A DNA stretch of 64,000 bases from Alistipes sp. (GTDB lineage Bacteria; Bacteroidota; Bacteroidia; Bacteroidales; Rikenellaceae). The notes beneath the pieces were generated by a model, which did not search any database, was not told where the DNA came from, and was given only the letters and a program-made list of their open reading frames with translations. The position numbers and the translations under genes are program-made. Every line of letters begins with the position of its first letter. The first letter of the stretch is position 1. The stretch is taken from contig JAFZEX010000026.1 of the NCBI GenBank assembly GCA_017560425.1, forward strand, positions 60,613 through 124,612, written 5' to 3'. This document shows, one piece after another, positions 16,369-25,723 of this stretch.

Positions 16369-17096
16369 TGGCACTCAAGAGCTATAAGGCACGTGGCATA
16401 GTTCTCGGCACACTAAAGTATGGCGAGAAGGGCGTTGTTGTGCATATGCTCACCGACGTGTGTGGCCGCCAAAGCTACATGATACAGGGCATACGCCCCA
16501 CGGCAAAGGGGTCAAAAATGGCACTCTTTCAGCCGATGTTTGCCGTTGAGTTCGAGGGACTTACATCGACGAAGATGTCGATGCATAGGCTCAAGGATGC
16601 TGTGAGTGGCATCGTGCTACAGTCTACGCCGTTCGATGTCCGCAAGTCTACCATGGCGCTATTTATGGCGGAGGTGCTCTATCGCCTCGTAAAGGATAAC
16701 GAGCATGGCGAGGGGTTGTTCGACTTTGTGTGGGGCTGTGTGGCGGCGCTCGACGCGCTGGAGGAGGGTATCGCCAACTTCCACCTATGGTTCTTGGCAA
16801 ACCTCAGCCGACCCTTGGGCTTCTCGCCCGATAACGAGTATAGCGATGGCGCTTGGCTCGATATACGTGACGGACACTTTACGCCTCACCCCCTTATCCC
16901 GAGTGTGGCGCTCACGCCTGAGAATGCCCGAATACTGCACGATATGCTCGAGTGCGACGTAAGATACTTGGGCGAGATAGGCCTCAACCGCACCGAGCGT
17001 GTGGAGTTTTTGGAGGCAATGCTCAAATATTATAGCTACCACCTCGACTCTATCCGCTCCGTTGAGTCGATACGAGTGTTAAAAGAGGTTTTCTAA
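16368..17096 (+). CDS. recO: DNA repair protein RecO
   Basis: RecO anneals DNA and loads RecA onto SSB-coated single strands in the RecFOR pathway. The 242-residue protein has the N-terminal OB fold (SYKARGIVLGTLKYGEKGVVVHMLTDVCGR) followed by a helical domain with FDFVWGCVAALDALEEG and NFHLWFLANLSRPLGF. The usual zinc-finger cysteines are absent, as in other Bacteroidetes RecO proteins. The ATG overlaps the ispG stop by one base, indicating translational coupling. A long hairpin at 17175-17215 ends the transcript. Confidence 0.92.
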   Translation: MALKSYKARGIVLGTLKYGEKGVVVHMLTDVCGRQSYMIQGIRPTAKGSKMALFQPMFAVEFEGLTSTKMSMHRLKDAVSGIVLQSTPFDVRKSTMALFMAEVLYRLVKDNEHGEGLFDFVWGCVAALDALEEGIANFHLWFLANLSRPLGFSPDNEYSDGAWLDIRDGHFTPHPLIPSVALTPENARILHDMLECDVRYLGEIGLNRTERVEFLEAMLKYYSYHLDSIRSVESIRVLKEVF

Positions 17097-17174
17097 CAAA
17101 AGTAAAGATCTGAAATTAGGTGGACTATACCTTTTTTAATCGATGTATCTTCGATGCTGTGTAAATAAACTAAG

Positions 17175-17215
17175 GTGGCGTATGTGCAAACTACGATGTT
17201 TGCTACATACGCCAC
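17175..17215. terminator. Bidirectional terminator between recO and the BspA-like gene
   Basis: GTGGCGTATGT then GCAAAC pairs with GTTTGC then TACATACGCCAC around a six-base loop, with one unpaired base. It lies between convergent genes and is flanked by A+T-rich sequence on both sides. Confidence 0.8.
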
Positions 17216-17238
17216 TATTGTATTATTATTTACAGTTG

Positions 17239-19968
17239 TTAGAAGTCGTAGCCGACAATATCCGAGGCATAATCGCTCCATTTGCTTGCCTCCTTATATG
17301 CGCTAACAGAATTGCTTGGTACATAAATCTTTCTGCCCGAGCCGTTATAGTCGAACATTTGAGAACCTCCCGTAGGCGGAGTTGTTGGCTTGCAATAAAC
17401 CTCTTTCAGCGAGTCGCAACAAAAGAATGCAAAATCTCCAATCGAAGTAACACCATTGCCGATTGTAACACTTGTCAGCGAGTAGCAATACTCGAATGCA
17501 CTTCTACCAATCGAAGTAACGCTGTCGGGAATAGTAACACTTGTCAGCGAGTAGTAACGATAGAATGCCCAATCTCCAATCGAAGTAGCGCCATCGGGAA
17601 TTATCAAATCAGTTACCAACTCATTATTTAGGTATAGATTTCCTGCATAATATAATGGATTTGAGTAATGGTTGCCAAATGAAATATTATACCAAGCAGC
17701 GATATCAGTTATATATACACTTTTCAGCGAGTAGCAAGAATAGAATGCATCATCTCCAATCGAAGTAACACTGTCAGGAATGGTAACACTTTTCAGCGAG
17801 TCGCAATCATAGAATGTACAATCTCTAATCTCAGTCACGCCATCGGGGATTATCAAATCAGTTACCAACTCATTATTTAGGTATAGATTTTCTGCCCAAA
17901 ATAATGGATTTGAGTCAGAGTTGCCAAATGAAATATTACACCAAGCAGCGATATCAGTTATATATACACTTGTCAGCGAGGCGCAAGAATAGAATGCATC
18001 ATCTCCAATCGAAGTAACACTGTCAGGAATGGTAATACTTTTCAGCGAGTCGCAATCATAGAATGTACAATCTCTAATCTCAGTCACGCCATTGCCGATT
18101 GTAACACTTTTCAGCGAGTCGCAAAAACTGAATGCATAATTACCAATCTCAGTAACGCTATCGGGAATGGTTACACTTGTCAGCAAGTCGCAATCATTGA
18201 ATGCCCAATCTCCAATCTCAGTAACGCTGTCGGGAATGGTAGCACTTTTCAGCGAGTGGCAATCACAGAATGCATAATCTCCAATCGAAGTAACGCCATT
18301 GCCAATGGTAACACTTGTCAGCGAGGTGCAATAACAGAATGCCCTATCTCCAATCGAAGTAACGCTGTCGGGAATGGTAACACTTGTCAGCGAGGTGCAA
18401 CCATTGAATGCATCATCTCCAATCGAAGTAACGCCATTGCCAATGGTAACACATGTCAGCGTGGTGCATCCACTGAATGCATCATCTCCAATCGAAGTAA
18501 CGCTATTGCCGATAGTAACTTTGGTGAAATATGAGTCTAAGAATACACCATAATAATACGATGGAATATTACAATTTACTATCAATTCGCCGGTGCAACC
18601 AGAGAATGCAAGATCTCCAATCGAAGTAACGCTGTCGGGAATGGTAATACTTGTCAGCGAGGCGCAATAACGGAATGCAGCATCACCAATCGAAGTAACG
18701 CTATCGGGAATGGTAACACTTGTCAGCGAGGTGCATTTATAGAATGCATAACTACCAATCGAAGTAACACCATTACCGATTGTAACACTGTTCAGCGAGG
18801 TGCAATCTTCGAATGCATAATCACCAATCGAAGTAACGCTATCAGGAATAGTAACACTTGTCAGGCTACTGCAATTATTGAATGCCCAATCTTCAATCTC
18901 AGTCACGCCATTGCCAATAGTTACACTTGTCAGCGAGGTGCAATTATAGAATGCATAACTACCAATCTTTGTAACGCCATCGGGAATAGTGATACTTGTA
19001 AGGTTGCTACAACCATAGAATGCATTATTTCCAATAGAAGTAACGCTATCGGGAATGGTGATAGAGGCGAGATTTCCAATATCTTTGAATGCACCATTGC
19101 CTATTTTAGTAATTTCGCCATCAAACGTAAGTACACCCTTGCCATCGCTATAAGTGTTTGAGATAAAGTATGCCCCGAATACTGTTGGCTCGGTTGAGGG
19201 CAGAAGAATTCTCATGTTATCGGTGGTTGTGTACCAAATCTCGTTATTAGCCATCACGTTAGATTTTGCTAGCTGAGTAAAATTGATGGTCTGCAACGAC
19301 TTACCTTTGCTATCAACCAACCCAACATCTGCGCTACGCTCCTCAAAAGTATCATTTGCAGCGACCGTAAATGTAAGCTTCTCATTACGCACCTCAGCGC
19401 GTGTGTCGGCAACGCTAATCCACTGCTGTGCGTAATCGGGTATTACAACATCATACTCTATGTTGGTAGTTACATCAACCTCAATCACGCCTCCCTGTGC
19501 CTCAATTATGTATTTGCCTTCGTTATCTATTTCGAAGACCTTATCTGAGGCGTGTTGCAAGAATTTAATGGTCTGCAACGACTTACCTTCGCTATCAACC
19601 AACTCAACATTTGCGCTGCGCTCCTCAAAAGTATTATTGCCAGCAACAGTAAATGTTAGCTTCTCCATACGGATAGTGCGAGTGTCGGCAACACTCAACC
19701 ACGACTGAGCCTCCTCGGGAATCACAACGCTATATTCAATATCAGTTGTTACGGTAACAACCACCTCGCCGCCCTCGGCCTCGACAACGACATTACCCTT
19801 GCTGTCGGTGATAAAGGTAGTCTCGTCTTCCTTGTTCTCATCGTCATTATCTTCGCCCGGCTGTTCGGTGTTGTTGCCACCATTGTCGATGTTGTCATCA
19901 ACGCCGCCCTCGGTACAGCCGACTGTGAACATGCCCACAAGGGCAAGAAGTAGAAATAGTCGTTTCAT
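17239..19968 (-). CDS. BACON/BspA-type leucine-rich-repeat surface lipoprotein
   Basis: A 909-residue lipoprotein. Signal MKRLFLLLALVGMFTVGC ends in a lipobox; an acidic Asp/Glu/Asn linker follows. Two BACON domains (about residues 60-230) start VVEAEGGEVVVTVTTDIEY and IIEAQGGVIEVDVTTNIEY. From about residue 290 there are some 21 BspA/LRR_5 repeats with a 23-residue period, of the form VTIPDSVTSIGDYAFEDC, interrupted twice by a duplicated block containing VYITDIAAW and LYLNNELVTDLIIPDG. The end (KIYVPSNSVSAYKEASKWSDYA) is the usual BspA cap. BACON domains often accompany carbohydrate or mucin binding, and BspA repeats mediate adhesion; a host or mucus adhesin is plausible. The repeats are prone to copy-number change. 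Confidence 0.9.
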   Translation of the reverse strand: MKRLFLLLALVGMFTVGCTEGGVDDNIDNGGNNTEQPGEDNDDENKEDETTFITDSKGNVVVEAEGGEVVVTVTTDIEYSVVIPEEAQSWLSVADTRTIRMEKLTFTVAGNNTFEERSANVELVDSEGKSLQTIKFLQHASDKVFEIDNEGKYIIEAQGGVIEVDVTTNIEYDVVIPDYAQQWISVADTRAEVRNEKLTFTVAANDTFEERSADVGLVDSKGKSLQTINFTQLAKSNVMANNEIWYTTTDNMRILLPSTEPTVFGAYFISNTYSDGKGVLTFDGEITKIGNGAFKDIGNLASITIPDSVTSIGNNAFYGCSNLTSITIPDGVTKIGSYAFYNCTSLTSVTIGNGVTEIEDWAFNNCSSLTSVTIPDSVTSIGDYAFEDCTSLNSVTIGNGVTSIGSYAFYKCTSLTSVTIPDSVTSIGDAAFRYCASLTSITIPDSVTSIGDLAFSGCTGELIVNCNIPSYYYGVFLDSYFTKVTIGNSVTSIGDDAFSGCTTLTCVTIGNGVTSIGDDAFNGCTSLTSVTIPDSVTSIGDRAFCYCTSLTSVTIGNGVTSIGDYAFCDCHSLKSATIPDSVTEIGDWAFNDCDLLTSVTIPDSVTEIGNYAFSFCDSLKSVTIGNGVTEIRDCTFYDCDSLKSITIPDSVTSIGDDAFYSCASLTSVYITDIAAWCNISFGNSDSNPLFWAENLYLNNELVTDLIIPDGVTEIRDCTFYDCDSLKSVTIPDSVTSIGDDAFYSCYSLKSVYITDIAAWYNISFGNHYSNPLYYAGNLYLNNELVTDLIIPDGATSIGDWAFYRYYSLTSVTIPDSVTSIGRSAFEYCYSLTSVTIGNGVTSIGDFAFFCCDSLKEVYCKPTTPPTGGSQMFDYNGSGRKIYVPSNSVSAYKEASKWSDYASDIVGYDF

Positions 19969-20069
19969 AATTTTATGTTTTTTTGTGTTCGTTGTCTCGT
20001 TTTTAGAGAATTTAGAGATAACCTTATCCTTAAATTCCTTAATCTCTCTAAAATCACCTGTTTGTAAGT

Positions 20070-20117
20070 CGCTGAATATCAGCGAAATACCCCCCCCATA
20101 TAGAATGGGAGGGGTAT
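20070..20117 (-). promoter_or_regulatory. Two hairpins in the leader of the BspA-like gene
   Basis: The 5' leader downstream of the promoter at 20174-20204 contains a strong hairpin (ATACCCC... at 20087-20099 with ATGGGAGGGGTAT at 20105-20117) followed by a small one (CGCTGA at 20070-20075 with TCAGCG at 20079-20084). No long T run follows, so a leader regulator or stabiliser is as likely as an attenuator. Confidence 0.5.
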
Positions 20118-20173
20118 TTGTGTACCCTTATATTGAACTTTCGTTCATCATCTATGTAACTCGCTTGTTACTA

Positions 20174-20204
20174 CAAATATAGAATTTATTTTCCAAACAA
20201 ACAA
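20174..20204 (-). promoter_or_regulatory. Promoter of the BspA-like gene
   Basis: Minus strand: TTG (20202-20204), exactly 20 bases, then TATATTTG (20174-20181). It predicts a leader of about 200 bases before the ATG at 19968, unusually long for this window. Confidence 0.7.
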
Positions 20205-20220
20205 TACCCCATAATAAATT

Positions 20221-20246
20221 CGGCGGTGAATTGGATTTCACCGCCG
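20221..20246 (-). terminator. Terminator-like hairpin after the GH2 gene
   Basis: CGGCGGTGAA (20221-20230) pairs perfectly with TTCACCGCCG (20237-20246), 27 bases after the GH2 stop on the minus strand. The following sequence is A+T-rich without a pure T run. Confidence 0.6.
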
Positions 20247-20273
20247 AAAAGGATAGCCCGAGTTGGGCAGTCG

Positions 20274-22772
20274 TTACTCTGTCTTGATGGTTATCGTTGC
20301 AGGTTTTAGGCCCTTAGCCGTAGCAGTGAGGGTGATTGTGCCCGCCTTCTCGCTACTTTCGACAATGGCGGTCATCATGCCATTAAAGACCTTCATCTGT
20401 GGAAGGTGGAAGAGCTCCAACGATGTTGGGTCGCCATTAGCACCAGCACGATAGCTACCCTCGCCCTTGACGCTATACTTAACCAAGTGCTGAGCATTGG
20501 GGCATAGGTTGCCATCTTTATCAACAACCTTCACGGTGATGAATGCCAAGTCCTTGCCGTCGGCCTTGATTGTCGAGCGGTCGGCCTCGAGCTCAAGGTG
20601 GTGAGGTGCACCAGCAGTACATATTTCCTTCTCGGCAACGGCATTGCCCTCAGCATCGTAGGCAACAACGCGCACTGTGCCAGGCTCATACTTGGTGTCG
20701 AACCACATGAGGCGGTAGCGCTGCTGACGCTTAAACGACGTTGCTGTCTCCTGCTCCTCCCATGTGCCCTCGGCGGTAATCGACATATCCTTGGTGCGAA
20801 TGCCCTGACTCACGTCATTGATAAATAGCTCGGCAGAGGGGTAGTTGGTATATACAAACACGGGAGTTACCTCGCCCTCACGACCTGGCCATGTCCAATG
20901 TGGGAGGATATGTAGGGTCTCGTCGTCGGTCTTCCAATGGCTGCGATAGAGATAGTAGCGATCCTTGGGGAGTCCCGCAAGGTCGATAATGCCGAAGAGC
21001 GATGAGTGGCTTGGCCAATCGGAATAGTATGGGGTAGGCTCGCCAAGGTAGTCGAAGCCTGTCCACACAAACTCGCCAATGCCCCACGTGAAGTCGTCGT
21101 GCCAAATCCAGTCGTCCTCGGGGAGGTTCGACCAGCCGCAGTGCTCAACATCGTATGATGATGCCTGATGGTCGTCGTACTTAGCCATCGAGCGACGCTC
21201 AACGGGGAACTTATATACGCCACGGCTGCTGATTGTCGAGGCTGTCTCCGAGCCGAGGATAATCTGCTGAGGCAGACGCAAGTAGTTGTCGGGGTAGCGG
21301 TGTGGTCGGTAGTTGAAGCCGGCAACATCCATTACCGCCGCCATGTTGTTATATACCACGTTATGAGGCTGATCCATACCCTGAGTCACGGGGCGTGTGG
21401 GGTCCTCACGGTGGCAGATGTCCTGCAAGTAGCGTGATAGCTTCGCTCCCCAGATGACATCGCCCTGGTCGGGAACCTCGTTGCCGATGCACCACATAAC
21501 GACGCTCGGGTTGTTGCGGAAGTGGCGAACAAGGTTCGTAAGGTCACGCTCAGCCCACTCGTCGAAGTAGTTGTGGTAGCCATTCTTGAGCTTTGGCGTG
21601 CGCCACTCGTCGAACGACTCGAGCATAAGCATCATACCCATCTCGTCGCAAGCCTCAACAAGCTCGGGAGCAGGCATGTTGTGTGACGTGCGGATAGCAT
21701 TACAGCCCATATCCTTGAGTAGGCGTATCTGACGACGTATAGCCGCATCGTTCACCGCAGCACCCAAAGGACCGAGGTCGTGGTGGTTGCACACGCCCTT
21801 AAACTTGGTCTCGACACCATTTAGGAAGAAGCCCTCCTCGGGACGCACCTCGATAGAGCGGATGCCGAAGCGCACATAGCACTCGTCGTACTTGTCGTTG
21901 GTGTCGTAAATCTTGACAACGGCGGTGTAGAGGTATGGGTTCTCGAGGGTCCATAGCTTGTGGTTGTAGAGCACAATCTCCTGCGTGAAGTGGTCGGTGG
22001 CAAATACGTCGGGGAGGCTCGATGTGCCATATACCATTCTGCCATCAGCATCGAGGATATCGACCGAGACGCCACAGTGGCAGAGCTCCTTACCCTGAGG
22101 GAGTACGAAGTTGGTCTTGACACGTATTGTAGCACGGTCGGAGAGGATCTCGGGCGTGGTGACCTGCACACCCCACATGTCGATATGTAGGTCGTTGGTG
22201 ATGATAAGGTGTACATTGCGATAGAGGCCAGCACCAGGATACCAGCGTGACGAGTCGGTCTTGTTCTCGAGCCTTACGGCAAGCTCGTTTACCTCGCCCA
22301 CCTTGAGCTGATCGGTGATGTCGAAGTAGAAGGCGTTGTAGCCATAGGGCCAAGAGCCCACCTCCTCGCCATTGACATATACTCGGGCATGGCTCATCGC
22401 ACCATCAAAGAGGAGTGTGGCACGCTTGCCCTCCTCGAAGGTGGGTGCCTCGAACTTGAGGCGATACCAGCCAACACCTACAAAAGGAAGGCCGCCCGTG
22501 CGTCCTGCATGCTCCATAGCCTCCTGCTGGCCATCTTGCGTGATGGCGGTGTTCTGCTTGTCGTTGTTTACGCTAAATGGTCCGTAGATAGCCCAGTCGT
22601 GGGGTATGGTGACACTCTGCCACTTGCTGTCGTTGTAGCCCACCTTGCTAAACTCGGCACTATCCTCACGTGTAAAGCGCCAGCCCTTGTCCAAGAGCTG
22701 CTCGGTGCGTTGCGCATAGAGCGACGTGGTGAGTGCCAACATCGCAACGAGCAACATTACTAATCTTCTCAT
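20274..22772 (-). CDS. Glycoside hydrolase family 2 (beta-galactosidase-like), secreted
   Basis: An 832-residue enzyme with a signal peptide (MRRLVMLLVAMLALTTSLYAQ). The N-terminal sugar-binding jelly roll contains WQSVTIPHDWAIYGPF and VGVGWYRLKF; an Ig-like domain follows; the TIM barrel holds FKGVCNHHDLG, RTSHNMPAPELVEACDEMG, the acid/base motif CIGNEVPDQGD and the candidate nucleophile glutamate in ILGSETAS. The C-terminal Ig-like domains (ADGKDLAFITVKVVDKDGN) are typical of Bacteroides GH2 enzymes. The fold supports beta-galactosidase or beta-glucuronidase activity on host or plant glycans in the periplasm; the exact substrate cannot be read from sequence. No SusC/D pair is adjacent. Confidence 0.9.
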   Translation of the reverse strand: MRRLVMLLVAMLALTTSLYAQRTEQLLDKGWRFTREDSAEFSKVGYNDSKWQSVTIPHDWAIYGPFSVNNDKQNTAITQDGQQEAMEHAGRTGGLPFVGVGWYRLKFEAPTFEEGKRATLLFDGAMSHARVYVNGEEVGSWPYGYNAFYFDITDQLKVGEVNELAVRLENKTDSSRWYPGAGLYRNVHLIITNDLHIDMWGVQVTTPEILSDRATIRVKTNFVLPQGKELCHCGVSVDILDADGRMVYGTSSLPDVFATDHFTQEIVLYNHKLWTLENPYLYTAVVKIYDTNDKYDECYVRFGIRSIEVRPEEGFFLNGVETKFKGVCNHHDLGPLGAAVNDAAIRRQIRLLKDMGCNAIRTSHNMPAPELVEACDEMGMMLMLESFDEWRTPKLKNGYHNYFDEWAERDLTNLVRHFRNNPSVVMWCIGNEVPDQGDVIWGAKLSRYLQDICHREDPTRPVTQGMDQPHNVVYNNMAAVMDVAGFNYRPHRYPDNYLRLPQQIILGSETASTISSRGVYKFPVERRSMAKYDDHQASSYDVEHCGWSNLPEDDWIWHDDFTWGIGEFVWTGFDYLGEPTPYYSDWPSHSSLFGIIDLAGLPKDRYYLYRSHWKTDDETLHILPHWTWPGREGEVTPVFVYTNYPSAELFINDVSQGIRTKDMSITAEGTWEEQETATSFKRQQRYRLMWFDTKYEPGTVRVVAYDAEGNAVAEKEICTAGAPHHLELEADRSTIKADGKDLAFITVKVVDKDGNLCPNAQHLVKYSVKGEGSYRAGANGDPTSLELFHLPQMKVFNGMMTAIVESSEKAGTITLTATAKGLKPATITIKTE

Positions 22773-22798
22773 ATCTAAATATATTTTATAGTCTTAGG

Positions 22799-22829
22799 CA
22801 AAGATACGAAAATTAGTTCGGATAGGCAA
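22799..22829 (-). promoter_or_regulatory. Promoter of the GH2 gene
   Basis: Minus strand: TTG (22827-22829), 20 bases, TATCTTTG (22799-22806), ending 26 bases before the ATG at 22772. Confidence 0.75.
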
Positions 22830-22844
22830 TGATTAGCACGATGA

Positions 22845-22905
22845 ATTTCGAGTCAGAGTGGCGCAGATGTGGCGCTGACATGAAAAAAAACCGAACGGCT
22901 CTACG
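22845..22905 (-). repeat. Degenerate half copy of the type I 3'-UTR element (B')
   Basis: The outer arm (CAGAGTGGCGCAGATGTGGC, then GCTGACATGAAAAAA) matches copy B at 22956, but the central hairpin and the other arm have decayed. It lies just upstream of the GH2 promoter. Confidence 0.6.
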
Positions 22906-22955
22906 TGATGTATTGTTCATTAGGGAATTGTTCATCTGTGAGGTGTGTGAGGGAA

Positions 22956-23081
22956 TTTTCTCGTCAGAGTGGTGCAGATGTGGCGCTGACATGAAAAAAG
23001 CCCGGATGGGTAGTACTTAATGTACGTCCCATTCGGGCTTTTGATTGAAGCGCCGCAGATGCGCCGCTATCACGAGAAAAA
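22956..23081 (-). repeat. Structured 3'-UTR element, type I, copy B
   Basis: Read on the minus strand it begins two bases after the EF-G2 stop: TTTTTCTCGTGATAGCGG, then CTTCAATCAAAAG, a central hairpin with ATGGG/CCCAT and GTAC arms ending in GGGCTTTTTT, and CTCTGACGAGAAAA. Compared with copy A the end repeats have changed from CTTGT/ACAAG to CTCGT/ACGAG, a compensated change. Confidence 0.82.
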
Positions 23082-23083
23082 GA

Positions 23084-25237
23084 TTACTCCTCGTCTGTGT
23101 CGGTGTAAGCCTTCAACAACTTATCCTGAACATCAGCAGGTACCTGCTCGTAAGATGCAAACTGCATTGTGTAGGTAGCAGCACCTGAAGTGAGTGATGA
23201 TAGAGATGTTGAGTAGCGATACAACTCAGCAAGTGGCACACGTGCGTTGAGGCGGTCGAAGCCCTTGTCTGACTCCATACCCATGATCATAGCACGACGG
23301 TTCTGAAGGTCGCTCATCACAGCACCCATATACTCGCTTGGTGTCAATACCTCAACGTTGTAGATAGGCTCCATAATCTTTGGACCAGCATTGCGGAATG
23401 CCTCCTTGAAGGCGTTACGGCCAGCAAGCTTAAATGAGAGCTCGTTTGAATCTACTGGGTGCATCTTACCGTAGTAGATAACAACACGGATGTCACGAGC
23501 ATAAGAGCCTGTCAATGGGCCCTCGTCCATCTTCTCCATGATACCCTTCAAAATCGCTGGCATGAAGCGTGCGTCGATAGCACCACCAACGATTGAGTTG
23601 TAGTACTGAAGCTTACCGCCCCATGGCAAGTCGTACTCCTCCTTACCCTTAACGCTAACGGCAATCTCCTGACCATTTACCTTGTACTTAGTAGGCTCTG
23701 GCATACCTTCGTAGTAAGGCTCGATAACCATGTGAACCTCACCAAACTGACCTGAACCACCAGACTGCTTCTTGTGGCGATAGTCGGCCTGAGCTACCTT
23801 AGTGATAGTCTCGCGATATGAAATCTTTGGAGCGTAGTACTCGATCTCCATCTTGTTCTCAGTAGAGAGGCGATGCTTGAGGATGTTGAGGTGGTGCTCA
23901 CCCTGACCCTGAATGATGGTCTGCTTGAGCTCCTTAGAGTACTCAACAAGGATTGTAGGATCCTCATACTTAGCATCGTTCAAAAGCTTGCCGAGCTTCT
24001 CCTCGTCGCCCTGATCCTTAGCCTTGATAGCTGCACGGTAGCGTGGCTCTGGGAATACGATAGGCTCAACAGATACTGGAGTAGCAGGAGCTGCCAAGGT
24101 GTCGTTTGTGCGAGTACCCTTAAGCTTAACGGTGCAACCGATGTCACCTGCTGAAAGCTCAGTAACCTTGATGCGGTTCTTACCAGCAACGGCGAAGAGC
24201 TGAGAGATCTTCTCCTTGTTGCCTGTGCGTGCGTTTACAAGCTCCATACCCTCGGTCACCTTACCACGAACTACACGGAAGTAGGTGATCTCACCGATAT
24301 GCTGCTCGATCTGGCTCTTAAATACGAATGCTGCTGTTGGCTGATCTGCCTCTGCCAAGAGCTCCTCGCCCTCAACGGTGAGGAATGCAGGTGCCTTCAA
24401 TGGACCTGGAGCAACGTTGATGATGAACTCCATAAGACGCTTAGTACCGATGTCGCGCTTGCCTGATGCACAGAAGATAGGCATGATGTCACGCTTAGAT
24501 ACACCAAGCTTCAAACCAGCACGGATATCGTCCTGAGTGAGTGAGCCCTTCTCGAAGTAGAGCTCCATGAGTGCGTCATCGTAAACAGCAGCCGCCTCAG
24601 CAAGCTCCTGGTTGAGTGCCTGAGCACGCTCCATCTCGCTCTCAGGAATTGGGTGCTCCTCACGCTTGCCGTTCTCGTCCACAAACTTGTAGAGCTTCAT
24701 CATCAATACGTCGATGAATGAGTCGAAGCCTGCGCCCTGATTAACAGGATACTGAACGATGACAGGCTTTACAGAAGAGTTGGCACGGATGCCCTCCAAT
24801 GTAGCCTCGTAGTTAGCCTTCTCGCCATCGAGCTGGTTGATAACGCCGATAAGTGGCTTGTTGAGGATGCGAGCGTAGCGTGACTGAAGCTCAGAGCCAA
24901 CCTCCCAGCCGTTCTGTGCGTTGAGAACCATAACGCCAACGTCACCTACCTTGAAAGCAGAGAACAACGAACCGCAGAAGTCGTCAGAACCTGGGCAGTC
25001 GATGATGTTGAGCTTACGATCCATAAACTCAGTAAAGAGGGTTGTAGAGTATATCGAACGCTTGTACTCGTGCTCGATATCAGTATTGTCCGAGATTGTG
25101 TTGTTATTCTCGATACTACCCCTGCGATCAATAACCTTACCCTCGAAAGCCATTGCCTCTGCAAGGGTAGTTTTACCGGCGCCAGGAGCACCAATAAGAA
25201 CGATGTTCTTAAGCTCTTTTGCTGAATAGTTTTTCAT
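23084..25237 (-). CDS. fusA2: Elongation factor G-like protein (EF-G2 type) with degenerate GTPase motifs
   Basis: A 717-residue EF-G homologue with all five domains. The P-loop is intact (GAPGAGKTT), but the switch I RGIT motif reads RSIY, DTPGH reads DCPGS (catalytic His lost) and NKxD reads NQLD. These are losses expected to abolish ordinary GTP hydrolysis. Domains II-V are well preserved (YYAPKISYRETI, GGSGQFGEVHM, GGAIDARFMPAI). From memory, Bacteroides thetaiotaomicron has an EF-G paralogue without GTPase activity that supports translation during starvation and gut colonisation; this gene looks like its orthologue. A structured element follows directly after the stop. The true EF-G is presumably elsewhere. 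Confidence 0.88.
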   Translation of the reverse strand: MKNYSAKELKNIVLIGAPGAGKTTLAEAMAFEGKVIDRRGSIENNNTISDNTDIEHEYKRSIYSTTLFTEFMDRKLNIIDCPGSDDFCGSLFSAFKVGDVGVMVLNAQNGWEVGSELQSRYARILNKPLIGVINQLDGEKANYEATLEGIRANSSVKPVIVQYPVNQGAGFDSFIDVLMMKLYKFVDENGKREEHPIPESEMERAQALNQELAEAAAVYDDALMELYFEKGSLTQDDIRAGLKLGVSKRDIMPIFCASGKRDIGTKRLMEFIINVAPGPLKAPAFLTVEGEELLAEADQPTAAFVFKSQIEQHIGEITYFRVVRGKVTEGMELVNARTGNKEKISQLFAVAGKNRIKVTELSAGDIGCTVKLKGTRTNDTLAAPATPVSVEPIVFPEPRYRAAIKAKDQGDEEKLGKLLNDAKYEDPTILVEYSKELKQTIIQGQGEHHLNILKHRLSTENKMEIEYYAPKISYRETITKVAQADYRHKKQSGGSGQFGEVHMVIEPYYEGMPEPTKYKVNGQEIAVSVKGKEEYDLPWGGKLQYYNSIVGGAIDARFMPAILKGIMEKMDEGPLTGSYARDIRVVIYYGKMHPVDSNELSFKLAGRNAFKEAFRNAGPKIMEPIYNVEVLTPSEYMGAVMSDLQNRRAMIMGMESDKGFDRLNARVPLAELYRYSTSLSSLTSGAATYTMQFASYEQVPADVQDKLLKAYTDTDEE

Positions 25238-25622
25238 AGTATAATAGTTTTTAGGTTTTTATTGTTGGTTCTCAAGTTGTGGTTTTAAGGAGAAAACAGC
25301 CATTTTTTCACCCTTTGTTAGCGGTGTTTTTGGCGCTTAACTCCCTTTACGGATTATAAAATTAAAGACTTTTTTTCGAACTACAAAATAAAAAACCAAT
25401 ATTTTTAAAAATTAGGTTAATTTTCTTAGAAACTGAGCCTAATATTTTATAATATATATAGGTATGCTGAGGTTTTGCCGACAATCAGCCTCGAGGTTTT
25501 AGTGCTAAGCCCGATAACGCAACTACGTTCGCCTCAAGAGCCAAAGAGTCGCTATGTCTAACTTTCATAAATTCACCAATTTCACTAATTGTTTTCACCT
25601 TGAAATATTTCTGTTGCTGAGT
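25238..25622. other. A+T-rich intergenic region
   Basis: Divergent gap between the EF-G2-like gene and the TIR gene. It is very A+T-rich near 25350-25460. I see no RNA gene or convincing ORF, and no full promoter for the minus-strand gene by the TTG-20-TAnnTTTG rule. Confidence 0.5.
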
Positions 25623-25654
25623 TTTGTTTGTTATAGAATTATTACGTATATTTG
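25623..25654 (+). promoter_or_regulatory. Promoter of the TIR-SEL1 gene
   Basis: TTTG (25623-25626), 20 bases, TATATTTG (25647-25654), leaving a leader of about 65 bases before the ATG at 25724. Confidence 0.7.
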
Positions 25655-25723
25655 TAATACATCTGTTAAAAATATCTTCGACTATTAGGTGTCTGAAATA
25701 AAAATAATTCTAAATACCAGGAT

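Noticed and set aside
18256-18534. Plus-strand ORFs with repeated CQRG/SNRSNA motifs inside the BspA-like gene (also 17143-17631)
   Set aside because: They are antisense shadows of the 69-base coding repeats; the minus-strand frame has signal peptide, BACON domains and LRR repeats.
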